A DNA stretch of 64,000 nt from Monilinia fructicola (GCA_008692225.1 VICG01000003.1:1047501-1111500); one strand, 5' to 3'; counted from the stretch's first letter, positions 25,214 to 37,918 are shown. Notes: generated from the letters alone by a model not told the origin. Made by a program: numbers and translations.

Positions 25214-27707
25214 GGTCTTTTTTTGGTTGAGCTCTAGCTAACATCTTCCTCTCTCCTTATAGCAAGAATCGGCCCTTGTTCAGAAATTATTCATTCACTT
25301 CAAGAAGACACCCGGCACACACAAACTTGGCACCCTCTACGTTGTAGACTCTGTAACTCGAAAATGGACCGAACAAGCCAAAATTGCTGGACAAACCATA
25401 AATAGTTCTGCCCCGGATGGTACATATGCTGCTGGTGTACATAAAGTAAAGGAATTGCTCCCCGCTTTGATGAACGACATAATCCACACTGCTCCCGATG
25501 ATCAAAAGGTACGCCAGTATATATTCAAAATGCTCGAACTGAGTAGTTTCCAGCATAGCCAGGTTCTATGACTGCGTAAAAGTTGCTTCCAAGATATCGA
25601 ATTATGTTCCTTCCCCAACCCAGATATCATTGTGCACCTTCTTTATTCACCTCTATAACTTATGAATTCCTACTTACTTGACATTTCTTGTTTTTTTTGT
25701 AGGAAAAAATTAGAAAAATTAGTTGATATCTGGGAGAAAGGCCAAACCTTTCCTTTACCAATGTTAAATGGATTCAAAGAGAAGCTGAACGCACCGAATG
25801 GTAAGATTATCACATATAATCCTGAGAGCAAACAACATCGTCGTGTATCTAACCATAATGTCACCGACCTTGTAGACACTACAACACCCCCTGGAAGTCC
25901 TCCACCAAATGTTCAAGCAACTCTAGGTTTGCAAGGAAATCCATCAGCTTCAGCTCTGGCACCCACTCAACAAACATCTTCTGCACCACCTAACACATCA
26001 TCGATCTTAGCAGCTCTCGCCAATATGGCAAACACTGCACGTCAGAACCCTACACCTACTCCAGTACCCTCTGCCCCACCTGGTAATTCTTACAATGTAT
26101 CACATGCGCAAAATAATCCTATTCAACCAGCTCAAGCTATGAATCCAAGTTTGCCATTTTCGGTTGCTCCTCAACCTGTAAATGTCCCAGCTCCCTCGAT
26201 GCCTGCTTATGGTCAAGGTCCAAGTAATGGTATTCCGAATTTTGCCAGTAATCCAAATCCATTCCAAGGCGCTGCACCACCAATAAACCCTCCTGGTAAT
26301 CTCGACCCAGGTACCCAACAGCAGGTGACTTTAATCAAGGCGCTTGCGGCAACCGGTGTTCCAGCTGAACAAATCGCTGGTATCTTAGCAGCTATGAGTA
26401 ATCAAGCCGCAGCTGGTGTACCACCTCCATTTGCCCAAAGCCAAAACACTCACCCCCAAAATAATTGGGGTGTGGGTGCGAGAGATGATACACGTGACCG
26501 AAATGGTTTCCACGATTCCATGAGATCACCACCTGGTCGTTATCGTCGTCGTTCCAGATCTCCATCTCCTCAACGTGGCTGGGGCGGTCGCGATTCTCCA
26601 AATTCTCGTCGTCGTGATGATTTTGATAGAGAGTCTCCAGCCCGCATGAGAGGTTCCGATGATCGCGGTAGAACTGGCCGTGGCCGAGGTAACGAATACC
26701 GCCAACGTAGCCCCCAACGCCGTCGCAGCAACACACCCCCTAGAGCAAGTGCGGGTGGACCCAAATGGGTTGGTCATGATTCACAAATTCCTAAAGGAAA
26801 TATCAAAGGTAAGCTTCTACCCAGCCATTTATGATGGAAGTTATTCTAACATAATATACAGTTCTCAGTCGTACTTTGTTTGTTGGTGGAGTTACGTAAG
26901 TCAAACATCCTAGCGTTTAATGTTTCCATTGTTTGCATTGTTTCTACTCTAACGTTGTTGTCCATACTGACTTTCTACAGTTGTTCCGAGCATGAATTGA
27001 AGGGACTCTTCAATCAATATGGTGATGTACAAACTTGCATTGTTAACAAGGAAAAGCGCCATGCTTTTGTTAAGATGGTCAGTCGTGAGCATGCTCTTAA
27101 TGCCAAGGATGCCATGGAAAAGAACCGAAGCCCTGATTCTTCTTTGAGAGTATGTATAACACATAAGCCCCTCCATCGTTGAGCCATTTTCTAACTTTAA
27201 TCCCAGACTCGTTGGGGTGTCGGCTTTGGACCACGTGACTGCAGCGACTACCAAACTGGCATTAGCATCATTCCGATTAGCAAACTTACGGATGCGGACC
27301 GAAAATGGATGCTCAATGCCGAATTTGGTGGAAGTGGTGGTCAGGAAATTGAATCTGGTATGGTCGTTGAAGAGCCTGACATCGAAATTGGTCAAGGTGT
27401 TTCGTCCAAGGCAATCAGCCGTCGCTTGGGAACTGACAGTGGTGGAAAGAGTGGTCTGAAGTATGAGGATGATGATAGGCCTCGCTATCGTCGGGATCGA
27501 GAAGATCGTCGGGATGACCGTCGTGACGATGGCCACAAGTTTCCTGCCAATACCGTTCCGCCAGTTATGCCACCATTCCCATTGGGCGCATTCCCTTACC
27601 CTCTTCCAACTCTTCCTAACGGACTGCCAATGTTCCCTCCCGGATTTACTTTCCCTGGTCAACAACCTAATACCCAACCACCACCACCCGGACACAACCC
27701 GTCTTAG
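24973..27707 (+). CDS. NRD1: Nrd1/Seb1-type RNA-binding transcription termination factor, one-base frame break
   Basis: Nuclear factor that binds the RNA polymerase II CTD and nascent RNA to direct termination. Exons: 24973-25092, 25263-25508, 25703-26808, 26862-26895, 26981-27149, 27207-27707. The N-terminal CTD-interaction domain covers roughly residues 1-145, with landmarks FIHFKKTPGTHKLGTLYVVD and LVDIWEKGQTFPLPML. A Pro/Gln/Asn-rich linker follows, then an Arg/Ser-rich region (RYRRRSRSPSPQRGW), then an RRM with RNP2 TLFVGGV and RNP1-like HAFVKM, then RTRWGVGFGPRDCSDY, a conserved Seb1/Nrd1 block. The tail is Pro-rich. Exon 3 is one base too long: an extra A in the runs at 25704-25709 or 25714-25718 would otherwise terminate translation before LVDIWEKG. 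With it removed the protein is 724 residues. I judge it a sequence error. Confidence 0.9.
25162..25213. repeat. (CA)n then (CT)n tract in intron 1 of the NRD1-like gene
   Basis: An imperfect CA/TACA run followed by CTCTCT repeats, inside the 170-bp first intron. Confidence 0.9.
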
Positions 27708-29460
27708 GTTTTGATCTCTATGGCGTTGGCCTTTCGTACAACAATTTCATCGGGCGCTTTACCTGACACGATTTCTATCACGCATTTTTGTGGCGTTTGG
27801 GAGTACCAAGATACCTCGATCATGGCTCTGGTTTGCCACCTCAAAAATTCTTTGGGTCATAAATCATGAGCAAACAGGATCATAACATAGCAAACTGCGA
27901 GATAGGGCAATGCACCATTGGGTGACCACCACGTTGCACATGTACATTTCTTGCGTTTATTGTTTTCTTTAATCTCTTGTTTATGTAGCTAGCTGTCATG
28001 ACTTTAGGCTACTTTCGTAATGCAAACACCAAAATCTATGAATGTTTCATGTACTTGAGTGAGTTCCTTGTGATATTCGGTGTGTAGGCGAACAGGTTGG
28101 ACTTGATGAATGGTCTCTCTGTTCAGAGGTGAGGTAAGATACGTTTGTATTTTGTGATTTTGTAATTCCCTTGTAGTTGTCTTCCCATCCATGTCTTATG
28201 CAAGTCAAATTCAGCTGACCCACCTCACATCTCTACAGGTAAGAAGGGCATTGGGCAATGACAGACGGGATATTTCCCCAAGACCCAGCAGTCTCTCGAT
28301 GGAGTACTCGCATATTGGGTGTTATCTCTAAGGTTTACAAACAGGAAGCTTCATTCTCTTTGCATCATGATTAGCAATAACGAATTATTTACAGTCGTTG
28401 ATCCACGGGGGTGAAGCTGTTGCAAGAGTGATTGCAGATGCGTGATCCTCATCAGCGTCGCTCCACAACAACATCAAGGCCCGTCCTTCCCCTCCAATCT
28501 CTTAGTTTTCTACGGCTTTGATGATGGCTTTATGTGATGGGAAAGGGAATGGGAGGTGCAATATTTATTGTTGGATATCATATCCATGGTATCCCGCACC
28601 GCCAGAGATGCAATCATTGAAACATTCAAGGAATCCAAGAGATGATTGTGCGGCGCTGGGTATACCAGGCGCTGCAGCACCCATTCATTTCTCTGATCGG
28701 CACTCAGAAACAATTTGCCACTGTTCTTGAGAGAAGTCGTTCTTGGAGGGAGTAGAAGCAAAGAATCTTCGCTGCTATGCTGCTGCCATGACAAAAGGGT
28801 CCAGGAAGGAGTTACCATAACAAGATGGGTGTTACGGTCGCTATGATCATCTTATAGCGTGGGCATGTACTCGACGCCTCTGACAGTCTTTCGTCGTTCC
28901 CATTCTCAATCTCCCGGCCGCACAGCCCGCCCCGTGCACAATTTCGACGAGCCCGAGAATCCCAGTGTCGATGAATCGAGCGCCTATCCCTTGACAAATT
29001 CAAAGCTTTGGGCGTCCCGCGCGTGTAGATTCTCTTGCTGGTGAGATCTCTGGGAGTAGGTGCTGTATATATCATGGTATTCATTCACTATCCATACAAT
29101 CAACACATAAGCATATTCAACGGTAAGAGATCAAGCAGACCTCTGTACACCTCCTAAGTTATAGAATCTATCCTTTTATGATGGTGGGTGCATTACTTGA
29201 AGATTGTTCCAAGGAAGCATCGATCCCATCGCCCGGCGTGAACCATTGGCGCGGTCAATCTGATTGATGTACGTATGTACGATCCCAGCCATCTCTCATT
29301 TCGCGTCGGGGCGTTTTTGTCATTCTCAAGACCTAGCTAGGTAGCTGGCTAGTGTAAGCCCAGAGCCTGCCTGCCGCTGCGTGAGAGGATCAAAGACCCA
29401 GGTGCTCGATATCAACTAGCAAAATACAACATCCGTCACATCCCGCACTCTCTATTCACC
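27708..29460. other. Gene-poor intergenic DNA, 3' of the NRD1-like gene
   Basis: The first part is presumably the NRD1-like 3' UTR. Short frames on both strands at 28500-29090 have no recognisable product. I see no convincing gene here. Confidence 0.4.
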
Positions 29461-29811
29461 ATGAAAACACATCCTGCAAGTAGACGATATCCATCCCCCC
29501 CTCCCTCGACTAACCATCCACCCACCACCAGCCGCCCCACAAAAAACGGCCACCCCCCCCCTCTCGCCCCCGCACAAGCCGACCGACCACCATCCCCCAA
29601 AAGAGAACCGCAAGCTCCCTCCCCTCCTTCCCTTCAAGAGGGCATCAAGAAAAAAAATCAAAAAAATGCAAAAGCTTCAGGCGAACCCTACTGCTTACAA
29701 GCCTCCGAACAAATACGCGTAACAGGGCAAACTAAGGCAATTTGGAACAAGGTGATCCGCACCACCCTAGCCCACCAAGACTGCCAAACTCTCTGTTCAT
29801 CACCGGATTGA
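29461..29811 (+). CDS. Possible small Pro/Lys-rich protein, unidentified
   Basis: A 116-codon open frame whose ATG sits in a good fungal context (CACCATGAAA) after a C/A-rich leader. The first 60 residues are Pro/Ser-rich and basic, followed by GIKKKNQKNAKASG and then a less repetitive tail. No domain is recognised. The underlying DNA is a C-rich, G-poor patch, which favours open frames by chance, so existence as a gene is doubtful. No intron signals are needed. Confidence 0.22.
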   Translation: MKTHPASRRYPSPPPSTNHPPTTSRPTKNGHPPPLAPAQADRPPSPKREPQAPSPPSLQEGIKKKNQKNAKASGEPYCLQASEQIRVTGQTKAIWNKVIRTTLAHQDCQTLCSSPD

Positions 29812-30800
29812 TGGGAGGGGTCGCGTAATCTTGGGTTATGGCGGAGCGGGTCTGATGGATGGGATGGATGGAGGGGGGAGGTATGTATATATGTATATAT
29901 AGTATAGTATCTCATATATAGTATAGTATCTCATATATAGTATAGTATCTCATATATAGTATAGTATCTTATATAACCTTATAGTACAATATCTCATATA
30001 GTCTATATACATATACACACACACAAATATACAATAAAACACCCCACCCCATCCCATCCCACACACCCCGCATTTAAATTTCACCACCCCAGCACCGCCC
30101 TACCCATAGTCCTACAAAAACAAGTCCAACACGACGATATCCATCCATCGCAATCCTCGCATTCGCTGACTCGTCGTATACGTAGCAGCCACAAGTGCCG
30201 AGTGCCGAGTGCCGTTGACTGTGGTATACCTACGACTCCGAGCAAGAAGGGGTGGTGCGGCGGCTCGATTTTCAAGTCGAGTGCTGGATTTGGATCGGAT
30301 CGCTTGTGTGCGAGGTATGTCTCGAGGGGGGTGGGGTGGAATGGATGGTGCGTGTGCGTGTGCGTGTGCTCCAGATGAACGATTCGGGGGGGGCGGGGGG
30401 GTTAGGAATTATGGTGCGTGCGGATTTTTTGGTAGAGCAATATCAGGTTTGAGGATTCTCGTGAAAGAGTTTGTCTTGGCCCTGATGGCAAGGTGAGATT
30501 CATTGCCTTGGTAGGATTATGTTGGGGGAGCTGGGGGTATGAAGTGGAGGCTTGACGATGGACTTGGTGGTATTGTAAGTCATAACTTATATGTAGCACT
30601 CACGGAGATGTTTGATGTTAGCCGGACAGGTGTGCTGTTGAATGGTTATAGCAGGGTATCATTATTTGTCATATGTACGTTTCATATGTACGTTCCTCAT
30701 AAACTCCGTAATTTAAGCAAGCGTCGAGAATTCCATCTTGAAGCATAAACTGCTTCCACTTTGCCTTCACCCATCTACAATATAGCCTACCTTAGTGTCC
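29812..30800. other. Intergenic DNA downstream of FET3-like gene
   Basis: Contains a 19-bp tandem (ATATATAGTATAGTATCTC, about four copies) at 29895-29995, a short CGTGTG run near 30350 and otherwise no recognisable gene. The end nearest 30801 is the likely 3' UTR of the ferroxidase gene. Confidence 0.4.
29895..29995. repeat. 19-bp minisatellite
   Basis: About four near-perfect direct copies of a 19-bp TA-rich unit (ATATATAGTATAGTATCTC), followed by decaying partial copies. Confidence 0.9.
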
Positions 30801-32883
30801 TCACTTCTTCACAACTCCCTCGGGACTCAAAACTCCATGACTTCCATTCCCATCTCCCTCCAACCTTCTCTTCTCAGTCTCCTTATCCACATCCCCCATC
30901 TCTGCCAATCCATACCAGGTAATCGTAGCCATTCCTAAGAGCGCCGCTAGACAACTGAATACCAACGCTACAATACCTCTCGCCGTAAAGCCCGCAGGCA
31001 ACGGCCCAGGTGCCACATTCTCGCCCTGCAAATCTAGATAGTCTTGCTTGTTACCCGCCGCATTACCAGTATATGGTACGCCGCCAGACTGGCAAGCAGC
31101 AATATGATTTTCGGGAATAGTGAGTGCTTTTTGGATTTCGAGAGGTGCTTCAATCAGGGTTGCGGTAAGGCCCTGGTCGACGTGCCATTCAATGTGGCAG
31201 TGGAAGAGCCAGACACCGGGATTGTTAGACTGAAAACGGAGAACAAGGTGACCGGATGGACGGAGGACGACGGTGTCGCGGCGCATAGGCGTGGAAGGGT
31301 AAGATGTTTGGGTTGTGTTGGTAGAATTGAATGTGCCGGCATCTTCAGCTGAGCGCTGGATTACTTGGAAGTTGTGGCCGTGGAGATGAAAAGGATGTTT
31401 TCCGGAGTCTGAAGGATGTTAGTGGATTTATGAAAATTGTGGCAACAAGCTTTAGGATCGGGTGATTGGATTTGGGGTGCAAAATTGCGTGTACCAACCA
31501 AGGTTATTTACAACGATTTCTATCGTCTGTTCATAATCAAGAACAAAAGGGTGCGTAAACTCTCCATAAACGACTGCATTTTTAGCATCGTTTCCAGCAG
31601 ACATGACTGTATAGAGGGTGGGAACCTTTGGAGAGACGTATGTGATGTTGTTGAAAAATGCGCTGTGAAGTTAGAATTGGACAACAGAAAGATTCAAGGC
31701 ACCACTTACTATGGTTTTCCATTCCCAAGAACGTCCATGATCACATCGAGACCAACTGTTTGATCAGGTTCCGGAAGTAGAGCCATTCCATCATGAGGTA
31801 CAAGATCGAAGTCATCGAAGTCCTTGTATTCATCGACGAAAGCAGCCGCTGGAAGGGCTTTAGTATCATCATAGACAAGCCAGCCTGTTCCGTTCCAATT
31901 CAAGTCGTCCGGGAGTACATCAAACAGGGACTAAGACAGTTTAGTCAAAGTTCATATGTAGTGGGACATTGTATTTACCGTATCCATGCTTGTAACAAAA
32001 GCAAAGTTGGCCGAGGTGTCATTCTTGGTTGTCAGCAAAAAAGCTGTATCTTTGAGCTGCGGCAATATAGATAGACTCTGCTTCAGCCTTCTCGGTATAG
32101 ACACCATCCACTTCCACGATAGTTATGTTGTGGCCCTCGAACCAAACGTACTGGCCAGCAAAAGCACCCATGTTGACCATGCGGAAGAGATAGGTCTTTC
32201 CAGGCTCTACCGCGACCGTAAGGTTTTGGGTATCATTGAAGAGAACTGCTTGTGGGACTGGTTCTGCTCCTGTTGGGTTGGCAACACCAATGAATTTAGG
32301 AATCCAAACTTGCATTTCATCATGATACCAATCCGAGACCGAGAGAACAAATTCCTCGTCAACCCCATCCGCATATGGAAAGTCTGGATCCGAGATGATG
32401 AATGGAGCTCTCAGTCCATCTGGGTACTGCCCCTTGCTGTGTGAATGATACCAATAAGTGCCTGGTTGGTTAACCTGAGACCACCTTAGCGAATTTGCAT
32501 CACAATTATGAACATTGTGATTGACTTACAGTAAAATTATAAATAAATTGTGAGCCAGATGGGATATCACACTGAGAAACCTGCGCAGGACCATCCATAT
32601 GTGTGGTACCATTCATAAAAAGACCGTGGAAATGGAGAGTTGTGGATTGGTTTCCAAGTTGATTGTCAACATTGACAATTACTCGGTCGCCAACTTTTGC
32701 TCTCATAATGGGTAATGGCCATTGACCATTGATCCCAATGGTTGGACGTTCATGAGCACCATCTGGATTTGCTCTGACCCAAGTGATGTTGAAGTCATAG
32801 GTAACAGTCGCCGCTTCTGTGAGAAGTGAGAACACCAGAAGCAGCGCAGGTAAAATGGGGAAGAAAGATAAAGAGATTGCCAT
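30801..32883 (-). CDS. FET3: Fet3-like multicopper ferroxidase, one-base frame break
   Basis: Cell-surface copper oxidase that oxidises Fe(II) for uptake with the Ftr1 permease. Minus-strand exons: 32883-32530, 32474-31979, 31930-31710, 31662-31499, 31408-30801. There is an N-terminal signal peptide ([15 protein letters not shown]), then three cupredoxin domains. Copper ligands are visible in [35 protein letters not shown] and [15 protein letters not shown] single C-terminal membrane helix ([18 protein letters not shown]) precedes a short cytosolic tail, as in Fet3p and unlike secreted laccases. The acidic residues that give Fet3p iron specificity have counterparts: Glu in [10 protein letters not shown] and Asp in [11 protein letters not shown]. 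Exon 2 is one base too long, in the A6 run at 32037-32042. Without that base the protein is 613 residues. Confidence 0.92.
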
Positions 32884-33988
32884 ATTGAAAACTGACGGAG
32901 AGTGTCAAGCGAAGTGAGGCAAAAACTTTGGTAACAATCCTCGACAGGATTTAGAGCTTCTTGTAAGTGATTGTGAGAACTTGAAGTAGATCGATCACTC
33001 GGATTGAGCTGCTAGATGATGTGGGGCGAATGAAGTGGATATCGCATAGCCCTACCAAACGGCCTGCGTTTTATATTAGATAATTTGATAAAGTATTCAG
33101 CGCATCGTAAACCATGAGTGGTGGGTGCCCAGGTGTATACAGTACCTAGTATTGACCGGACGAGATCAGCCGGGATACAAGTCAACTCAATTTATGATAG
33201 ACAGTAAGCCAGCAGGCTTGGTAGATGATCAAGCCAAGATGAGCACAAAGGTATCAAGTTGCCAAGATGCGGCAAGATTCTTGATTACAAGAAGCCTTTT
33301 TGCGATATGCAGCTAAGCCCAGGCAACTAAACTTTGAGATGTCATGTAAGGAAGAAGAAAGTATTGCGAAAAAAGCTGTCGGTGAGTGTGACTTTATGCG
33401 AGTGAAGAACCTAGTCGCTCAATTTGGTGATATGCACATGTAATTGTACCAGTAACAAATCTCCTCGACCATGCTTGAGCCGAGATGTAACGCGAAGGAA
33501 GAAGAAGGAGAAGAAAAAAGAAGGAGAAGAAAAAGAAGAAGAAAAAGAAGAATAACCTTGAAACAGAAAGTCGATGACTCATTACTTACCGCAATACACA
33601 GAGCAGATTGGTTTGTGCACAGAAAGGAGACAGGCCGTACGATTTGAGAGCTTGCACGTAGGTAGGTCCGGCCAAATCGAGGACGACGGTAACGGGTCAA
33701 GACGGGAAGGAAAGAGAGTTTAGGAAGGGTCAGTTGATATCAACAAACTTTCGTCTCAACACTTGAAAATAGTGTGATTCTTCCATTATTGTTATTGTTA
33801 TTGTTATTGTTCAATCCAATGTTAAAGAGGAGGCAGAATACAATCAAGGAAATGGAATGAACATCAAACTTAACTTCTACCTGGAGCTCCCTGGTAGGAC
33901 TACCTGGGTACGTATACCTGATAGAACTACCCAGGTACCTAGTAGGTAAGGATAGTAAAGCTTAATTCTCTATCCAATTGATTCGACG

Positions 33989-33997
33989 ATCTGATAA
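33989..33997 (+). promoter_or_regulatory. Iron-responsive GATA-factor site ATCTGATAA
   Basis: Exact match to ATCWGATAA, the extended GATA site bound by SreA/Sre/Urbs1-type repressors of fungal iron uptake genes. It lies about 1.1 kb upstream of the FET3 start and 1.5 kb upstream of FTR1. Confidence 0.6.
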
Positions 33998-34171
33998 GCC
34001 AGTTGGTTTGATTTCTCTCTCTTATTCTTTTGGCTTTTATGAAAGCTTGAATTGGTTCGTGTAGAATCGCTGTACTCCGTAGACGTACTCCGTCGTCTTA
34101 GATGAGAGAAAAAAACCAATTGGGAGGTGAACCCTAGTACAACTAGTACAATATGAGTTAGACTAGAAGTC

Positions 34172-34356
<185 letters not shown>

Positions 34357-35269
34357 CATATATCACTTATCATCATCATTATCATCATCATCATTATTAT
34401 TACTACAAGATACTCCCCCCCATCCCCTCATCCACCCATCCACCCATTCATCCACCCCACCTTCCCCATGTTTCGTGTAACTGGAAGGTCCACGGTCTCC
34501 AAGTCGCAGTATACTCCGTCCAGTCCACGGTCCTACAGTAAGTAGCACCATGCTCACCTCCCTCCCTACTCCCTACTTACCTAGTAGGTAATCTTACCAT
34601 GCTGTCATGTCTAACAACAAACTTCAGTCTTCCCCATGCGAATGACCCACTTTTGCATTTGTATTGGTCTTTCGGAGAAAGAAAACCAGCTAATTTCTGT
34701 AGTTCTACTATACAGAAATACAGAAATACATACTGTATAAACCATTTTAACTTTGGACGTATTTGTATTGCCCTTCCAATCTCAGAACGTGAAAGACAGC
34801 CCTGGAGTGGAGAAGATATACTGTATCATGATAAGAAATAGAGTTCATAGAATACCTAATGAATGCTCTGGAATCTACGTACAATCCTTACCTACCGACC
34901 GACCGACAGACGTAAATGAACAATACTTTTTGTTTTTTTGTTTTTTTGCTTTTTTTTTTCAAATTTTATACGGAGTACATGTCGATGGCCAAGGATACAT
35001 GTCACTTTCGGTCTCAATCTTCCCATATCGACCAATTGGACTTCCCGAGTGTCATTTCAAAACCCAAATGTGCAACCCCCACCCCAGCCGACAAAGGGCG
35101 AGAGACTTGAAACTTTCCTATGTGTTTCCCCGAACCTTTTCGACAGCAGGGCAGGACCTCTCCTTGGTTGGACAGGCATTAATGCAATTGCAATTCACTA
35201 TCCATCCATCATCTTGAAAAATTTCCCACGTCAAGCCGGCCTAACGCTAATCAGATCCTCGTTTGTTTT

Positions 35270-35278
35270 TTATCAGAT
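35270..35278 (-). promoter_or_regulatory. Iron-responsive GATA-factor site (TTATCAGAT as printed)
   Basis: The reverse complement is ATCTGATAA, an exact ATCWGATAA match, 217 bp upstream of the FTR1 start codon. A one-mismatch neighbour (TAATCAGAT) lies at 35248-35256. Known role of the site: binding by SreA-type iron repressors. Inference: this pair is shut down in iron-replete cells. Confidence 0.65.
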
Positions 35279-35494
35279 CCTCTTTCGCTTTCCCCCCTCC
35301 CCCTTCCTTTCTCCTTCAAATCGAAAACAATAAATCCGCGGTACTGTACTACCCATACTGGTGGGTGCCTCTCATATTTCTTTTGGAGGCTGGAATTTCT
35401 CCCCGTTCATTACAATACGGCAATTGCAACTTTGCATCGTACAATCTCATATTCAATAGCCAGCAAAGAGGATAAACCTGGTCTCAGAGCAAAT

Positions 35495-36841
35495 ATGACT
35501 GTCAACGTTTTTTCCGTGCCGGTATTTTTTTGTCGTGTTTCGAGAATCTTTGGAGACTGTCGTGATCGTTTCAGTTCTCCTCGCTTTCATCAAGCAAAGT
35601 TTGGGAGACTCCGATAAAGATGCGACTCTGCGCAAAGTGCTTTTTCGACAGGTAAGAAGATATCATGATGCCCTCCACATCGCTGCTAAACCCCCCTCAG
35701 GTCATATGGGGAGCACTATCCGGCCTGCTTGTCTGCTTGATCATTGGTGGCGGTTTGATCGGGGCATTTTATGGGATAGGTAAAAGATGCTTGGGCCAAT
35801 GCCGAATACTATTGGGAGGGTTCTTTCGCCATTGTTGCCTCTGTTATCATCACTCTCATGGGAGCTGCGCTACTTCGCGTATCGAAAATGAAAGAAAAGT
35901 GGACTGTCAAGCTTCGCCAACATTTGGAGCCATCAGAAGATACAAGAACACGAAGATGGTATTCTAGTTGGCTTGACTTTAAGTCATGGGGCGAGAAGCA
36001 CTTCATGTTCGTTCTTCCCTTCATCACTGTACTCAGAGAAGGACTTGAAGCCGTCGTCTTCGTGGCTGGTGTTTCTTTTTCGACGCCTCCGACAAGCATT
36101 CCACTTCCAGTCGTCATTGGGCTCATCGCGGGACTGGCAGTAGGATATATCATCTACAAGTAAGTGACCTCGACCAACACAGCTTTTCGTACTAACATAA
36201 TACAGGGGTGGGTCAACATCGAAAACTTCAATGGTTCTTGGTCATATCAACGTGTCTTCTATATCTTGTAGCTGCCGGTCTCTTCTCCAGAGCAGTGTGG
36301 TTTTTCCAGGCACAAAGCTGGAACAATGCCACCGGGGTGATGCAGCAGAGACTGGGGCCGGGCCAGGTTCTTATGAATATAAGACAAAGTGTGTGGCATG
36401 TAAAGTAAGTCAACCCGATTCCATTGACATATGTCTATGCTGATCATTCTAGTTTTGGCAACCCCGAGCTGAATGGCGGTGGAGGGTGGGGAATCTTCAA
36501 TGCAATTCTTGGATGGCAAAATTCTGCAACTTATGGCTCGGTCATCTCATATAACCTCTACTGGCTCGTGGTTATTGTTGGCTTCCTGGCAATGAGATAC
36601 AAGGAGATAAAAGGCCATCTCCCACTTGCTCCAGCACTGGAACCTTATCTCACACCCGTTAAAGCCGTCCAGGGCCATGTTGCAAACATAAAAGAACGCG
36701 CCATTTACAAAGATGGAGAAAAATGCTCCGAGCGTAGATCAACATGGAAGAAACAGCAGTGGAACCTCATCCGTGGCTAAGGATCCCGAGAAGACGATGG
36801 ATGTTGTAAGAGAAGTGCCCGTAAATACCATCTCCAACTGA
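35495..36841 (+). CDS. FTR1: Ftr1 high-affinity iron permease, with several single-base frame breaks
   Basis: Multi-pass plasma-membrane permease that takes Fe(III) produced by Fet3. Exons: 35495-35651, 35701-36159, 36206-36404, 36453-36841. Both iron-binding REGLE-type motifs are present ([10 protein letters not shown] and [10 protein letters not shown]), as are [31 protein letters not shown] and SYNLYWLVV. Six one-base length differences interrupt the frame: extra base at T7 35525-35531, A4 35782-35785, A4 36222-36225, AA 36376-36377 and A5 36719-36723, and a missing G at 36334-36337. Correcting all six gives 1200 bases, 399 residues; yeast Ftr1 is 404. If the last is not corrected, translation stops at 36780 instead. 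No missense decay of conserved motifs is seen, which argues for base-calling errors rather than a pseudogene. Confidence 0.88.
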
Positions 36842-37918
36842 ATGACCAGACTGTCGTGTGGAAAATGAAAACATCACACCGTGCTTGGAAATCTAATCCG
36901 GTTGCACTAGCTAAGTTATCGGATGCAAACTATTGCATCGGCCAAGTCACGTTGGAGATAATGATGTCGTAACGAAGAGAGTTGAAGATGACGAATGTAC
37001 CATGATAAAAAATCCATGTCATGCTTGAAAGGCCTTTGAGGTTTATATGTGAGTTGTACTATCAAGGAAGTTTGGCCATCTCATAATCCCCTCCTCAAGC
37101 TCCTGGGGTATATATCAGTGCTTTTTCTCGCCACTGTCCGTGCCAGTCAATTAGGCTCTCCCTAGTCTTTTGGGATTCCGAAAGTTCGAACACACGTCAT
37201 CGTTTATGCGCAGACATGAACGCTCCCCGGCAAAGAAAACAGCCAGAATATAGAACTTATCCTTAAGCTTATTTTTTTTCATGTCCCCCTTTCCGCTGTG
37301 TACCCCTTCTGAGGAATTTCTCAACGTAGATTGCCATCTCGTTCCCATTCACGATAGCCGGTTCCTGATGCTCCTCTACCAATAGCACGTACAATAGAAA
37401 GAGATATGCAACGATAAACCCACCACCTGACCTCAAGAAGGTGTGGATGAATCGATAGACAACGGGTCTAGTTCATCAAAGCACGTAGATGGAGGAGGCA
37501 TGTCCGACCTGCGATTGATTCTCTCGCGGTCCGCACTTTTGAAGAGTTATCAGTGAGGACGATGTCCTATCACGAGTTCTAGGAAAGAGAGAAGAGGAGC
37601 GAAGTGTTCAAAGGGAGATGGGGAGGATACTTACGAGATGTTGCAAAGAATTCTCATCATTGGAGGTTGAGGGGATGACAATCAGGGATTCTCTTATTGG
37701 CTACGACTATGCGTAGCGCCAATTAGTCCCAACTACCCATCGACTGACTGTAGGTATTGATTTGAGATAGCTACCGCGGTATTGGTTTGACTGATAAGTG
37801 CATTGTGATGTTACTAAAAGGTTACAGCTTAATTTGCTTGGGTATCTTGGAAAAATATTGTACAATAATTAATAATAACCCCGTTCTGAATGACTTCCCG
37901 CATCATCTTGCAAGGTCT
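36842..37918. other. Convergent intergenic region (FTR1 / COG8)
   Basis: About 1.1 kb between convergent gene ends. It should hold both 3' UTRs. Short frames here have no recognisable product, and no repeats of note are seen. Confidence 0.45.

Noticed and set aside
28510..29084. Overlapping small frames on both strands upstream of 29.1 kb
   Set aside because: Mutually exclusive frames on opposite strands with no domain, signal peptide or splice support.
35495..36780. FTR1 as a pseudogene
   Set aside because: Only one-base length differences are seen, conserved motifs are intact, and similar events occur in essential genes of the same window, so sequence error is the simpler reading.
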